A DNA stretch of 42,879 nucleotides, from positions 1-42,879 of the forward strand of contig CAMAZK010000012.1 in assembly GCA_945863205.1 (NCBI GenBank), given 5' to 3'. A program made the translations under genes and the position numbers. This document shows, one piece after another, positions 17,621-25,923 of the stretch; positions within the stretch are counted from its first letter, which is position 1, and every line of letters begins with the position of its first letter. The notes under the pieces were generated by a model that ran no database searches, was not told where the DNA came from, and saw nothing but the letters and a program-made list of their open reading frames with translations. The stretch is from Akkermansia muciniphila (GTDB lineage: Bacteria; Verrucomicrobiota; Verrucomicrobiia; Verrucomicrobiales; Verrucomicrobiaceae).

Positions 17621-20600
17621 ATGAATCCATCATCCATGCCAAAGATGCCCATGCAGCGCGCCCTCCGCCATCTGGGCGTCGCGCACCGCCGCCGCCGTGC
17701 CGTCGCGCTCATCACGGTGCTCAGTGTCCTGGCGCTGATCCTGGTGCTGCTCACCGCTCTGCTCAGCGCCACCCGCGTCGAGTTCAATTCCACCGTGGCG
17801 CAGGTCGAGGGGGCCAAGGCGCGCTTTTATTCGGACTCCGCCATCAACCTGGCCATCAGTCAGATTCAGCGCGCGACGCACCAGGACAAAGCTGCTACCG
17901 GCATCGAAATCTGGGCATCCCAGCCTGGCATGGTGCGGCAGTACCGGGAGGACGGCGCGCTGCTGCGCGGCTGCAAGCTCTATTCGGACAGCAAGATGAT
18001 CGCGGCCAACGAGGCGGAGATCGTCGCGGACACACCGCCTGCGGACTGGGACAGCCGCCCTGCGCAGTATGTGGACCTGAACGAGCCGGTGCTGCGCGCG
18101 AATGTGGAGAACCCCGGCGGGCCGCCACGGGTGTATTTTCCGGTCATTGATCCGCGCGCGTATTCTACGGACCCCGGCCGTGCTGTGGAGGGCTTCAGCT
18201 ATTCGCCCTATGCGAACGGGGCCACTGGCGAGTCATTGGCCGGCGTGGTGGTGCCTTCCGATGGCGATGATGAAACTCGGCAGCGGCTGCCGATGCCGGT
18301 GGAATGGCTGTATCAGCTGAAGGACGGCACGCTGGGCTTTCTCGACGACAGCGGCAAATTTGTGGGTGCCAGCGGCGTGGAGGCCACCCGTGACAATCCG
18401 ATCATCTCACGGATGGCGTTTTGGACCGACGACGAGTCGGCGAAGATCAACATCAACACCGCCGGCGAGGGCACTCCCTGGGACACCCCGCGGTTGTTTC
18501 ATGAGCGTGATGGCGAGTGGGCGCGGTTCCAGCCGATGGCCTATGAAAATCAGCGCTATCCCGGGCATCCTGCCACGGTCTGCATGAGCGCCGTGCTGTT
18601 TCCGGGCCAGAACATGAGTCCGCTCACCTCGGACGCGAGCGGTTTCGCCAGGGTGCTCAAGTACAAGGAGGCCATCTATGATCTCATGCCGAAACTTTTG
18701 CCCGGTGGCTCGAAGGCGGGTTCGGTGCTGGTGCCGGCGAACCGCACGTTCAGCCCGACGAACTTCAGCGAAGTGCAGAAGGCGCTCGGCGAGCGGCTCT
18801 TCCCCAGCGCTGACGAGTTTTTGCTGCGCTCAAGCTTGCAAGACAATGGCAGGCGAGCCGAGATCGATTTGGGCACCTCGCAGATCTGGGCGGGACTTGA
18901 AAATCATGAGGTGGTGGAGCGGCTGCGGCCGTTTTTGACGCCGCGCAGCCGTGCGTCGGACCTGAACCCTTTTGGCTATCCAAAAATCTCGATGTGGCCG
19001 GTGCATCGCACCAATTCGGCGCAGCATCGTACGGTCTTCGACTCGGCCATCGTCAAGTGCTCGCAACTGGCAGGAAAAGACTACTTCTTCATCCGGCAGG
19101 ATTGCACCAGCCAGACGGAGCTGACCGGCATTCCGCGCAACAAGCAGCTCTTTGACTACCTTATGACCCTGACAGGGTCGCCCATCCCGGGTTTTGGCGC
19201 GTCTGGCGCCACCTTCCTCAAGAAGTATGGCGACAACCGTCAGCAGATCCTGGTCGAAATCTTTGACTACATCCGCAGCACCAATTTGTACGACGACACC
19301 ATCGCGGAAAAAAATGTCGGCAGCGATCCGACCATCAAAGGGCTTCCAGACTCGCGGCTCACTTCCAAATCCGCAGGCCTGGCCTCGAAGACATTCACCC
19401 CCATGCGCAACTCAACGGGCAGCAGCTTTCCCGGGCATGGTCAGGTCATGCCCACGGTGATGCCGAAGGGCAAGGACGAGATCTATCGGGGCATGGGCCG
19501 CTTTCTCACCATCAGTGAAGTGGGCCTCCATTTCATCTGCTGCTCGCAGGGAACCGACAAAGCCGGTGGCCTATCTTCCGTCAAGATCGACCCCAAGGGA
19601 CCTGCGCCGAACGGCTACACGCCGCCCCGGTGGCGCGGCGGTGACTGGGGAAACTACAGCAACTGGTACTCGAATTTCCCACCGCTCAGCACCGCCAACC
19701 AAGATCCGACAAACGGCTTCTATAAATCGAGGTATCCCACGAGCCATCAACTTGAAGGCTACGCTGGTGATGATCCGCTGCATCCCGGCTACAACCCGAT
19801 GAACTGGAACTGGACTTTGGACAAGGACACTCCGCTGGAGAACAACGTGAAACGGGTGCAGGCCACCTTCCTGCTGGAGTGGTTCAGCCCATCTACTGGG
19901 TGGACGCTCATCAATCCGGACATCGCCATCGAGGTGGACGCCAGCTCCCTGATGATCGGTGGCAAGAAAGTGTTCCCTGTGAACGGCGGCAAGACGCTCA
20001 TCCGCCCGTTCAAACACATGAGCAGCGCCAATGGGGTGTATCAACGTGGCGGCACCATTTCCTACAGGGCATTCTTGCAGGAACGCAAGCTGCCCGCCGT
20101 CGCGAAGGGAGTGAATGGCAACACGGCTGGAAGCATTCTCTTCGACGACACCAACATCCCGTCGAATAACTCGCAGGCACCTTACAAAGGGGGCGTCAAC
20201 TACTCCAGCTACGCCAGCAAGTCGGGTGAGCTGAGGCAATGCAATCAGTACAACCTCGTCAGCGATTTCCTTGATATTCCGGGCGGCGATGCTGGCAGTA
20301 TCCCATTTGGTGGTGGCAAAGTGGTGGTGAGGATTCTTTCGAATGACTCCTCTCCCAAGGTGCTGCAAACCTTCAATTTCAACTTTCCGGCCGGCCAGTT
20401 CCCTTCGCCCATTCTTGCACAGAAAGACGAGGACACGCGCTGGACTCAAAATGCCAACGGGAGCTGGCAAATCTATCAACCCGTGCCCGCCCCCTACTGG
20501 TGGGCCTTTCATTCAGACGGTGCGCTGGGGCGGGACAAGACGGGAAGGATCACCAAGGCTGCGGCCATTCCTTCCTCCCGCATGGGCGGCAGGTTCCGCT

Positions 20601-22159
20601 ACGTCGGCAGCGAAATGGGTAACTACGACAACAACTACTTCTACCGGGGCAATCTGGCATTGAACAATGACACCATTCAGTCGCTGGTGCTCAGGCATGG
20701 AGATCCCCGTCTGACCATGGGCCAGTTCATCGTGCCCGAGACGGAATTTCAGCAGCACCGTCTCTACGGCAAGCAGCGCATGGCGCATAACTTGGTGCTA
20801 CTCAACTGGAGCGAAGGCCCGGGCCTTGACCGTGGCGAGGACAAAAAGGGCTGGCGTCTCGTCAAAGACGCGAACTACCACGGCGCTTTCCTACCCGACC
20901 ACCCTTACTCGGCCGCCTGTGGAGCTGGATTGCAGAAGTATGGTGACTTTGATCGTGGCATCGCCAACCAAACCGACGGTGCCTACATCAACAAGCCGGA
21001 CGAGGGCAACACCTACAGCACGTTCCATGCGACCACGGGTGAGCAGATGGTGCCCTATTTCACGAATCCTTGGATCACCTGGATTGGCGGCTCCACATAC
21101 TTCTCGCCGAACCGCCAAGTGGCTTCACCCTGCATGTTTGGGTCGTTGCCCACCGGCGTTCATCAGGCCGGAACCTCGGGTGGGCAGCGTCGTGAACCCT
21201 GGCGCACGTTGCTGTTCCGCCCGCAGACTTGGAGCGCCAAGCAGGGGCAGCAGCGGCACATCGGCGCCCCCAGATTGCTGAAAGGTTATGGCAAAAACGG
21301 CCTGCCGATTCAGGGCATTGATCCCCCCGATTATCTTTTCATGGACTTCTTCTGGATGCCCGTGGTCGAGCCCTATGTCATCAGCCAGCCAGGGTCCACG
21401 GCAGGCAAGATCAACTTGAACTACCAGATGGCACCGTTCCGTCACATCCGTCGTGCCACAGGCCTAGCGGCGGTGATGAAGAGTGAACTCCTCACCTCTG
21501 TTCCAGTCGCCGACGCCAACGTTTACCTGCGGCGTCCGGGCGGTGCCCCGAGCGGCAAAGGCCAGACATGGTTCTGGAAGGACGATACCAGTGCCTCCGG
21601 CAAAAAATACTGGCATCGCCAGATCGACATCGAGGCGACTCTCAAACTCTTCGATGAACGCTTCAACTCCGGCTTCGCCTTTGTCTCCCCTGCGCAGATT
21701 TGTGAGATGTACCTCCTGCCCAAACGGGCGGACAGTGCCGACACCCTGGTGCCTACCGCATGGCCGACGAAGATCAGCGACCTTCTCAAAAACAGCAACG
21801 ACAGCATCTTGAAGTTCTGGGAGAACCACGCGGCCACCGCCGAAAATCTCAAAGAGCGCCCTTACACCAACCTGTATCCGCGTCTCACCACGCGTTCGAA
21901 CACCTATCAGATTCACATGCGCGTCCAGACACTGCGGAAGGCGCGTTCGTCCGACCCGGCGCGCTTCGTCATCGGCAAGGACACCGTGGCTTCCGAGTAC
22001 CGCGGTTCTGCGGTGCTTGAGCGGTATCTCGACCTGAATGATCCAGCTTTGGATGTCTCCAACAAGGTTGATTACGCGTCCGGCAGCCCGCTCACGCAGC
22101 AGCCGCTGGATGAGCTGCACCGTTTCCGCGTCATCGCGCAAAAGCGCTTCGATCCTTGA
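17621..22159 (+). CDS. Verru_Chthon cassette protein A (GspK/PilX-like giant minor pseudopilin)
   Basis: The chosen start is the ATG at 17621, giving 1,512 residues; the ORF runs open further back but overlaps the preceding gene. The N-terminus has a short basic leader ending HRRRRA, then a hydrophobic helix VALITVLSVLALILVLLTALL (28-48). A type IV prepilin-like cleavage after Ala27 would leave Thr, not Glu, at mature position 5. GspK is the pseudopilin that normally lacks Glu5. Other similarities are the helix continuation with FYSDSAINLAISQIQ and the KININTAGEG motif from residue 275, which recalls GspK/PilX. The rest is a large region rich in Trp, Tyr and Gly. Known family: TIGR02600 (Verru_Chthon cassette protein A). 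It leads an A-B-C-D set after the giant PEP-CTERM gene. A pilus-tip role is inference. Confidence 0.88.
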   Translation: MNPSSMPKMPMQRALRHLGVAHRRRRAVALITVLSVLALILVLLTALLSATRVEFNSTVAQVEGAKARFYSDSAINLAISQIQRATHQDKAATGIEIWASQPGMVRQYREDGALLRGCKLYSDSKMIAANEAEIVADTPPADWDSRPAQYVDLNEPVLRANVENPGGPPRVYFPVIDPRAYSTDPGRAVEGFSYSPYANGATGESLAGVVVPSDGDDETRQRLPMPVEWLYQLKDGTLGFLDDSGKFVGASGVEATRDNPIISRMAFWTDDESAKININTAGEGTPWDTPRLFHERDGEWARFQPMAYENQRYPGHPATVCMSAVLFPGQNMSPLTSDASGFARVLKYKEAIYDLMPKLLPGGSKAGSVLVPANRTFSPTNFSEVQKALGERLFPSADEFLLRSSLQDNGRRAEIDLGTSQIWAGLENHEVVERLRPFLTPRSRASDLNPFGYPKISMWPVHRTNSAQHRTVFDSAIVKCSQLAGKDYFFIRQDCTSQTELTGIPRNKQLFDYLMTLTGSPIPGFGASGATFLKKYGDNRQQILVEIFDYIRSTNLYDDTIAEKNVGSDPTIKGLPDSRLTSKSAGLASKTFTPMRNSTGSSFPGHGQVMPTVMPKGKDEIYRGMGRFLTISEVGLHFICCSQGTDKAGGLSSVKIDPKGPAPNGYTPPRWRGGDWGNYSNWYSNFPPLSTANQDPTNGFYKSRYPTSHQLEGYAGDDPLHPGYNPMNWNWTLDKDTPLENNVKRVQATFLLEWFSPSTGWTLINPDIAIEVDASSLMIGGKKVFPVNGGKTLIRPFKHMSSANGVYQRGGTISYRAFLQERKLPAVAKGVNGNTAGSILFDDTNIPSNNSQAPYKGGVNYSSYASKSGELRQCNQYNLVSDFLDIPGGDAGSIPFGGGKVVVRILSNDSSPKVLQTFNFNFPAGQFPSPILAQKDEDTRWTQNANGSWQIYQPVPAPYWWAFHSDGALGRDKTGRITKAAAIPSSRMGGRFRYVGSEMGNYDNNYFYRGNLALNNDTIQSLVLRHGDPRLTMGQFIVPETEFQQHRLYGKQRMAHNLVLLNWSEGPGLDRGEDKKGWRLVKDANYHGAFLPDHPYSAACGAGLQKYGDFDRGIANQTDGAYINKPDEGNTYSTFHATTGEQMVPYFTNPWITWIGGSTYFSPNRQVASPCMFGSLPTGVHQAGTSGGQRREPWRTLLFRPQTWSAKQGQQRHIGAPRLLKGYGKNGLPIQGIDPPDYLFMDFFWMPVVEPYVISQPGSTAGKINLNYQMAPFRHIRRATGLAAVMKSELLTSVPVADANVYLRRPGGAPSGKGQTWFWKDDTSASGKKYWHRQIDIEATLKLFDERFNSGFAFVSPAQICEMYLLPKRADSADTLVPTAWPTKISDLLKNSNDSILKFWENHAATAENLKERPYTNLYPRLTTRSNTYQIHMRVQTLRKARSSDPARFVIGKDTVASEYRGSAVLERYLDLNDPALDVSNKVDYASGSPLTQQPLDELHRFRVIAQKRFDP

Positions 22160-22180
22160 TCCTCCAACCCCTTCCTCCTC

Positions 22181-22726
22181 ATGAAACATTCCTCCATGAA
22201 ACCCTCTGATGTTACGCGCTTGAGGCGTGACGCGCCCGCTTTCTCGCTGGTGGAGGTGACCATCGCCGTCGCCATCGCCTCGCTGGGCTTCATCTCTGTG
22301 CTCGGGCTGCTGCCACAGGGGATCAACATGGCCCGCAACTCGGCGCAGTTGTCCGTGGGCTCCAAGATCATTCAGAAACTCCACGGTGAGATCCAGTCAA
22401 CCCCCTGGAGCCGGATCACCTGGACGGGTTATGGGCCTCCACGCTGCTTCACCAGTGAAGGCATGGAACTAACCAGCACAGATGCCAGTGAGGCAGATCT
22501 GGCGGCCTCCATGGCTTTTGCGGCCGCCATTTATGTGCCTGAAACTCCCCTGGATGTGGTGCTTCCAGCTGGGAATGGCGGCGGGGGAGGGCGGCAGGCC
22601 GAGGCCTTCCTGCGCCGTGTGGTCATCTCTGTCGCCACCACGAGTGATCCTGAGTTCGATTTCAACACGGCTGCACCCCAGCGTCTCACCTCGGCCAATG
22701 TCCTCGTCGCCAAGATGGGGGAATAG
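22181..22726 (+). CDS. Verru_Chthon cassette protein B (GspI/PilV-like prepilin)
   Basis: This 181-residue protein has a classic prepilin N-terminus: a basic leader, then DAPA|FSLVEVTIAVAIAS with Glu25 at mature position 5. The residue before the cleavage point is Ala20, not the usual Gly. The hydrophobic helix continues to GFISVLGLLPQGINMARNS. The family is TIGR02598. The layout and the FSLVEV(T/L)IAVAI pattern resemble GspI/PilV minor pseudopilins, though the match is by pattern only. The gene starts 21 nt after cassette A ends; an in-frame ATG at 22196 is an alternative start. No clear Shine-Dalgarno sequence precedes either, so translational coupling with A is likely. The protein should sit in the inner membrane until it is assembled by the pilus or secretion machinery. 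Confidence 0.88.
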   Translation: MKHSSMKPSDVTRLRRDAPAFSLVEVTIAVAIASLGFISVLGLLPQGINMARNSAQLSVGSKIIQKLHGEIQSTPWSRITWTGYGPPRCFTSEGMELTSTDASEADLAASMAFAAAIYVPETPLDVVLPAGNGGGGGRQAEAFLRRVVISVATTSDPEFDFNTAAPQRLTSANVLVAKMGE

Positions 22727-22753
22727 CTAAAACCACCAACCTTGCCCGGCATT

Positions 22754-23821
22754 ATGAAACCACATCATGACAAATCTCGGAGCCACGGCTTCTCCTTGGT
22801 GGAGGTCGCGCTTTCCATGGTGGTGCTCTCGATCACCCTGTTGGTCTCGGTGCAGGTGCTGAACCAGACCCAGCGCACCTGGAAGCGGGCTGTGGCGCGC
22901 GTCGAGCAGTTTCGCGAGGCGCGTCTGGCTTTTGAAAGCATCACGCAAAATCTCACGCAGGCCATCTTGAACACCTACCAGGCGTATCAATACAATGACG
23001 GGGACACGCCCACCATTCCGCAGTCGAAGACCGAGGTACCGACGCGTTACCTGCGCCAGTCTGAGCTTCAGTTCGTCACCGGGCAGGCGGCGACGCTCCT
23101 CCCGCAGGCCCCGGCCGAGCTGCTCCCGACTCATGCCCTTTTTTTCCAGGCCCGGCTGGGGCTGAGCGAGCGTGAAGGCTACGCAGGCCTCAATCGGCTG
23201 CTCTGCGGCCGCGGCTACTTCATCATGCATGGCGACGATGAGGCATTCCGCCCCCGGCATGTGACGGCGCGAAACTCCCGCTTTCGGCTCTGGGAGTATC
23301 GTCCGCCTGCTGAGGAGAACTCCGTTTATGCCGTCAAGCCGGGTGAATGGTTCAGCAAAGCGGCGGAGAACATCGTCACCTCGGATGAAACCATCACCAA
23401 CCCCTCGGACAGCAGGCCCGTTGCCGCCAACATCATCGCCCTCGTCATTTCTCCGCAGGTCACCGCAGATGACGCCGCCCACAAAAAAACCACGCCCTGG
23501 TGGATCGCCCCGGAGTACTCCTTTGACTCAGCCGCACTGGCCAACACCAGCACGGACAGCCCGCAGGGAACCCAGCACATGCTGCCGCCTCGCGTGGTGG
23601 TGACGCTGGTGGCCATTGATGAGGCTTCCGCCCGCAATCTGGCGGATCGCCATCCTGACGATGTACCGCAGCTTGTCCCTCCTGGTGCCTTTGCCAAACG
23701 CGACGATTTGCAGAGCGATCTCAAGGCTCTGGAAGAAAAACTGCGCGCCGAGCAGCTTAACTACCGGGTTTTCTCCTCCACGATCAACCTGCGCAACTCC
23801 AAATGGGGCCTCCTTCGATGA
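22754..23821 (+). CDS. Verru_Chthon cassette protein C (GspJ/PilW-like prepilin)
   Basis: This is a 355-residue protein when started at the ATG at 22754; an upstream ATG at 22742 would add four residues. The leader ends in SHG|FSLVEVALSMVVLSITLLV, so prepilin cleavage after Gly12 leaves Glu at mature position 5. The helix continues into an amphipathic stretch with RTWKRAVARVEQFREARLAF and then ITQNLTQAI, the pattern seen in GspJ/PilW. The family is TIGR02599. The globular part is about 300 residues, with several Pro- and Arg-rich loops. Its last codon overlaps the start of cassette D in an ATGA arrangement at 23818-23821, which argues for coupled translation and equal dosage of C and D. Confidence 0.88.
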   Translation: MKPHHDKSRSHGFSLVEVALSMVVLSITLLVSVQVLNQTQRTWKRAVARVEQFREARLAFESITQNLTQAILNTYQAYQYNDGDTPTIPQSKTEVPTRYLRQSELQFVTGQAATLLPQAPAELLPTHALFFQARLGLSEREGYAGLNRLLCGRGYFIMHGDDEAFRPRHVTARNSRFRLWEYRPPAEENSVYAVKPGEWFSKAAENIVTSDETITNPSDSRPVAANIIALVISPQVTADDAAHKKTTPWWIAPEYSFDSAALANTSTDSPQGTQHMLPPRVVVTLVAIDEASARNLADRHPDDVPQLVPPGAFAKRDDLQSDLKALEEKLRAEQLNYRVFSSTINLRNSKWGLLR

Positions 23822-24438
23822 AAACACACACCCACAAAAACCGCCAGCATGGCTTCACGATCGTCGAGCTGATCATCGTGGTCGCTATCGCTTCCATGCT
23901 GCTTGCCTTTAGCACACCGTATGTGCTCTCCTCCCTTCAGGCCGCCAGCCTCACTTCCTCCGGTGATATGCTGATGCATAAAATCTCCCAAGCACAGCAG
24001 CGCGCCCTCACTGAGAACCGAGCGATGGCCCTGCAGTTTTACTTTTATGACAAGGAAGGCATCGAAGCCTGCCATGCGGTGCAGCTCGTCAGCGTCGATC
24101 CTGTCACCAACGTGGCCGCGTCACTGGAGGAGCCGGTTTATTGGAGTGAGGGGCGTACCGTGCTCGTTTCAGGCGACCTTTCCCCCGTCTTCGCCGAGAT
24201 TGCACCTGCAGACAAGGGGGAGGCGGAATTTGAGCCATTTAGCAGCCGCGGGGCCACCTTCTTTCGTGTGCGTTTTTATCCAGGTGGCTCAACCAGTCTG
24301 TCGGTGCCGCTGCGTCAGGCCTATGTCACCCTTGTTGGCTCGAACAACTACCAGGAAGAGATGTCCGAGCCACCCTCGAATTATTACACCGTGCAAATCG
24401 ACCCCGTGGCCGGTCGCGTTCGCTCCTACCGGCCGTGA
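23818..24438 (+). CDS. Verru_Chthon cassette protein D (GspH/FimT-like prepilin)
   Basis: This is a 206-residue protein starting at the ATG in the ATGA overlap with cassette C. The leader KNRQHG|FTIVELIIVVAIAS has Gly12 at the cleavage site and Glu17 at mature position 5. The following stretch SLTSSGDMLMHKISQAQQRA then LTENRAMALQF matches the GspH/FimT pattern, where an alpha helix leads into a beta-rich domain through QLARSEAIKRN-type residues. The family is TIGR02596. It completes the set, so the cassette encodes K-like, I-like, J-like and H-like members in that order. The major pilin, ATPase, secretin and prepilin peptidase are not in the window and must be supplied from elsewhere. Confidence 0.88.
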   Translation: MKTHTHKNRQHGFTIVELIIVVAIASMLLAFSTPYVLSSLQAASLTSSGDMLMHKISQAQQRALTENRAMALQFYFYDKEGIEACHAVQLVSVDPVTNVAASLEEPVYWSEGRTVLVSGDLSPVFAEIAPADKGEAEFEPFSSRGATFFRVRFYPGGSTSLSVPLRQAYVTLVGSNNYQEEMSEPPSNYYTVQIDPVAGRVRSYRP

Positions 24439-24470
24439 GGCGGGGCGGCAGGGCATTCCAAAACCTCTCA

Positions 24471-25465
24471 TCAACCATCTCTACTCTGGCATTTGGTTAA
24501 GGTCTTCGCCGGGCCAGAGGTCGGGGCGCTTTCGGCGGGATCTTCCCAGATGAGCAGCCATTGGAGTTGCGCGTCCTCTTCGTGCATCGTCCAGATACGT
24601 CGGGCAAGGTAGTTGACTTCTACCCAGCCTTGATCGCTGTCGCGCACTTTGAGCCCTCGCCAATCAAGCTCGTCTTGCACCTGGCTGAAGTCGTCCACTC
24701 GCTGCGCGGGCTGGCTGGCTTGGGCTTGCTTGAGCGGTTTGCCGCTGCGTTTGGCACGGCGATGGGGCCAGGAGGACTCGCTCCAGATGAGTTGATTGCT
24801 GTGTACTTCGGCGACGTAGGTTTCGCCGTCACGCTGGAGGGCGCGCAGAAAGGCGGCGTCGCTGCCGTAGCCGCTGTCCATGCTCACGATGTCGAAGCGT
24901 GTGCCCAGCGCGCGCTGGTGGCGCACGAGCTCGTGGGCGAGCTGGGCTTTGGTGCGAAAGTGACGCTCTTGCTCCGGGATGCGTGCGTTGAGGCAGCGGG
25001 GGCGTCATTGCTCCACGCTTCGGGCAAGTAGAGCCTCATATCGATGAGGGTGGAGTGCTGCCCGCTGGCGAGCGAAGCGCAGACGGCGACTTGGCCGTTT
25101 TCGATCTTCCCGAGTCGCCCGATGTATTGTCGCGCGGTGCCCACGGACATGTGCCCCTTTTTCTGGATGCCCGAGTCATCCAGGACAAGGCGAGGTCGAG
25201 AGCCGCCGCCGAGCAAGCCGTCCGCGCGCAGCGCCACCTCATCCATCACAGCGCGCGAGTCCCATGGGGCGGCGCTGATGGCGTGGTGAACGTTGTCATA
25301 GGTGAAGCCATCGACGCATTCCTCCATGCGTTCGAGGTTTTTGGCCCCCTGCTTGGCGGTGAGCAAGCCGATGGCATAAGCGCGAACTTCCGCAGCGCAG
25401 CAATCGCTGCGGGAACGGAACAGATGGCTGAAGGAACGCAGAAAGGGCACGAAGCGGGCCACCAT
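24471..25465 (-). pseudogene. IS701-like (DDE_5) transposase, frameshifted and truncated
   Basis: The upstream ORF (25465 to about 25003) carries the family core LVLDDSGIQKKGHMSVGTAR then QYIGRLGKIENGQVAV and ends its matching part at LYLPEAWSNDAP. The family sequence resumes in another frame as RCLNARIPEQERHFRTKAQ, then FDIVSMDSGYGSDAAF with a further catalytic-type Asp. The switch falls at the G-run 24998-25002, where a sixth base would restore the frame. The C-terminal ~100 residues expected in IS701-type transposases are absent; the frame runs into unrelated sequence and stops at 24471. I could not fix terminal inverted repeats or a target duplication. It lies 32 nt after cassette D and is a dead element unless the frameshift is a sequencing error and the truncation is misjudged. 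Confidence 0.8.
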
Positions 25466-25625
25466 CTCTGAGATGCGTTGTGAGGCATCGAGAGGTGAGG
25501 TGGGATGGTTGAGATGAGTGTCGTTATGCGGTCATAGTGCTGGTGAAGGCTGGGTATGGTTGCGATTCTAAGCCCGTCTGCAATCACTCTCCCCTGAAAT
25601 GCCAAAGTAGAGGCATGCGCAGGCC

Positions 25626-25910
25626 ATGCAGGTCGCGCTGCTGAATCGCGAACGCAACGACAAGGCCGTCCGCCCGCTGCGCGACGCCTGGGGCCGTATC
25701 AAAGGCCTGCGCAAACAACTCGACACCGCCAAGCCGGAAACTCGCGAACCCATTGAAAAAGAAATCGCCGACCTGATCGCCGGCACGAAGGATCTCATCG
25801 CGCTAGGGCGCCAGCACGAAGAGCGCCTCCACGCAACCGCCGTCCCGGTGGCCCGCCACTACGAGGTGCGTCTCCTGCCGCCTGCTGAGCCGAAGAAAAC
25901 CAAGAAGTAG
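25626..25910 (+). CDS. Small helical protein of unknown function, possibly a gene remnant
   Basis: I do not recognise this 94-residue ORF. It is rich in Arg, Lys, Glu and Leu and is predicted by eye to be largely alpha-helical (for example LRKQLDTAKPETREPIEKEI), with a Pro/Lys tail ending EPKKTKK. There is no signal peptide or membrane segment. An in-frame TAG lies 18 nt before the ATG, and no good ribosome binding site precedes it. It sits between the dead transposase and the convergent oxidoreductase gene. It could be a real small protein or the 3' end of a larger gene whose front was lost when the mobile element inserted or decayed. The amino acid composition looks like a coding sequence, but confidence is moderate. 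Confidence 0.45.
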   Translation: MQVALLNRERNDKAVRPLRDAWGRIKGLRKQLDTAKPETREPIEKEIADLIAGTKDLIALGRQHEERLHATAVPVARHYEVRLLPPAEPKKTKK

Positions 25911-25923
25911 CCGACCTTGCGGC

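Noticed and set aside
24472..25562. CAACCAT (24472-24478) and ATGGTTG (25556-25562) as terminal repeats of the IS701-like element
   Set aside because: Only seven bases match, no target duplication flanks them, and the left copy overlaps the transposase-frame stop. I could not define the ends.
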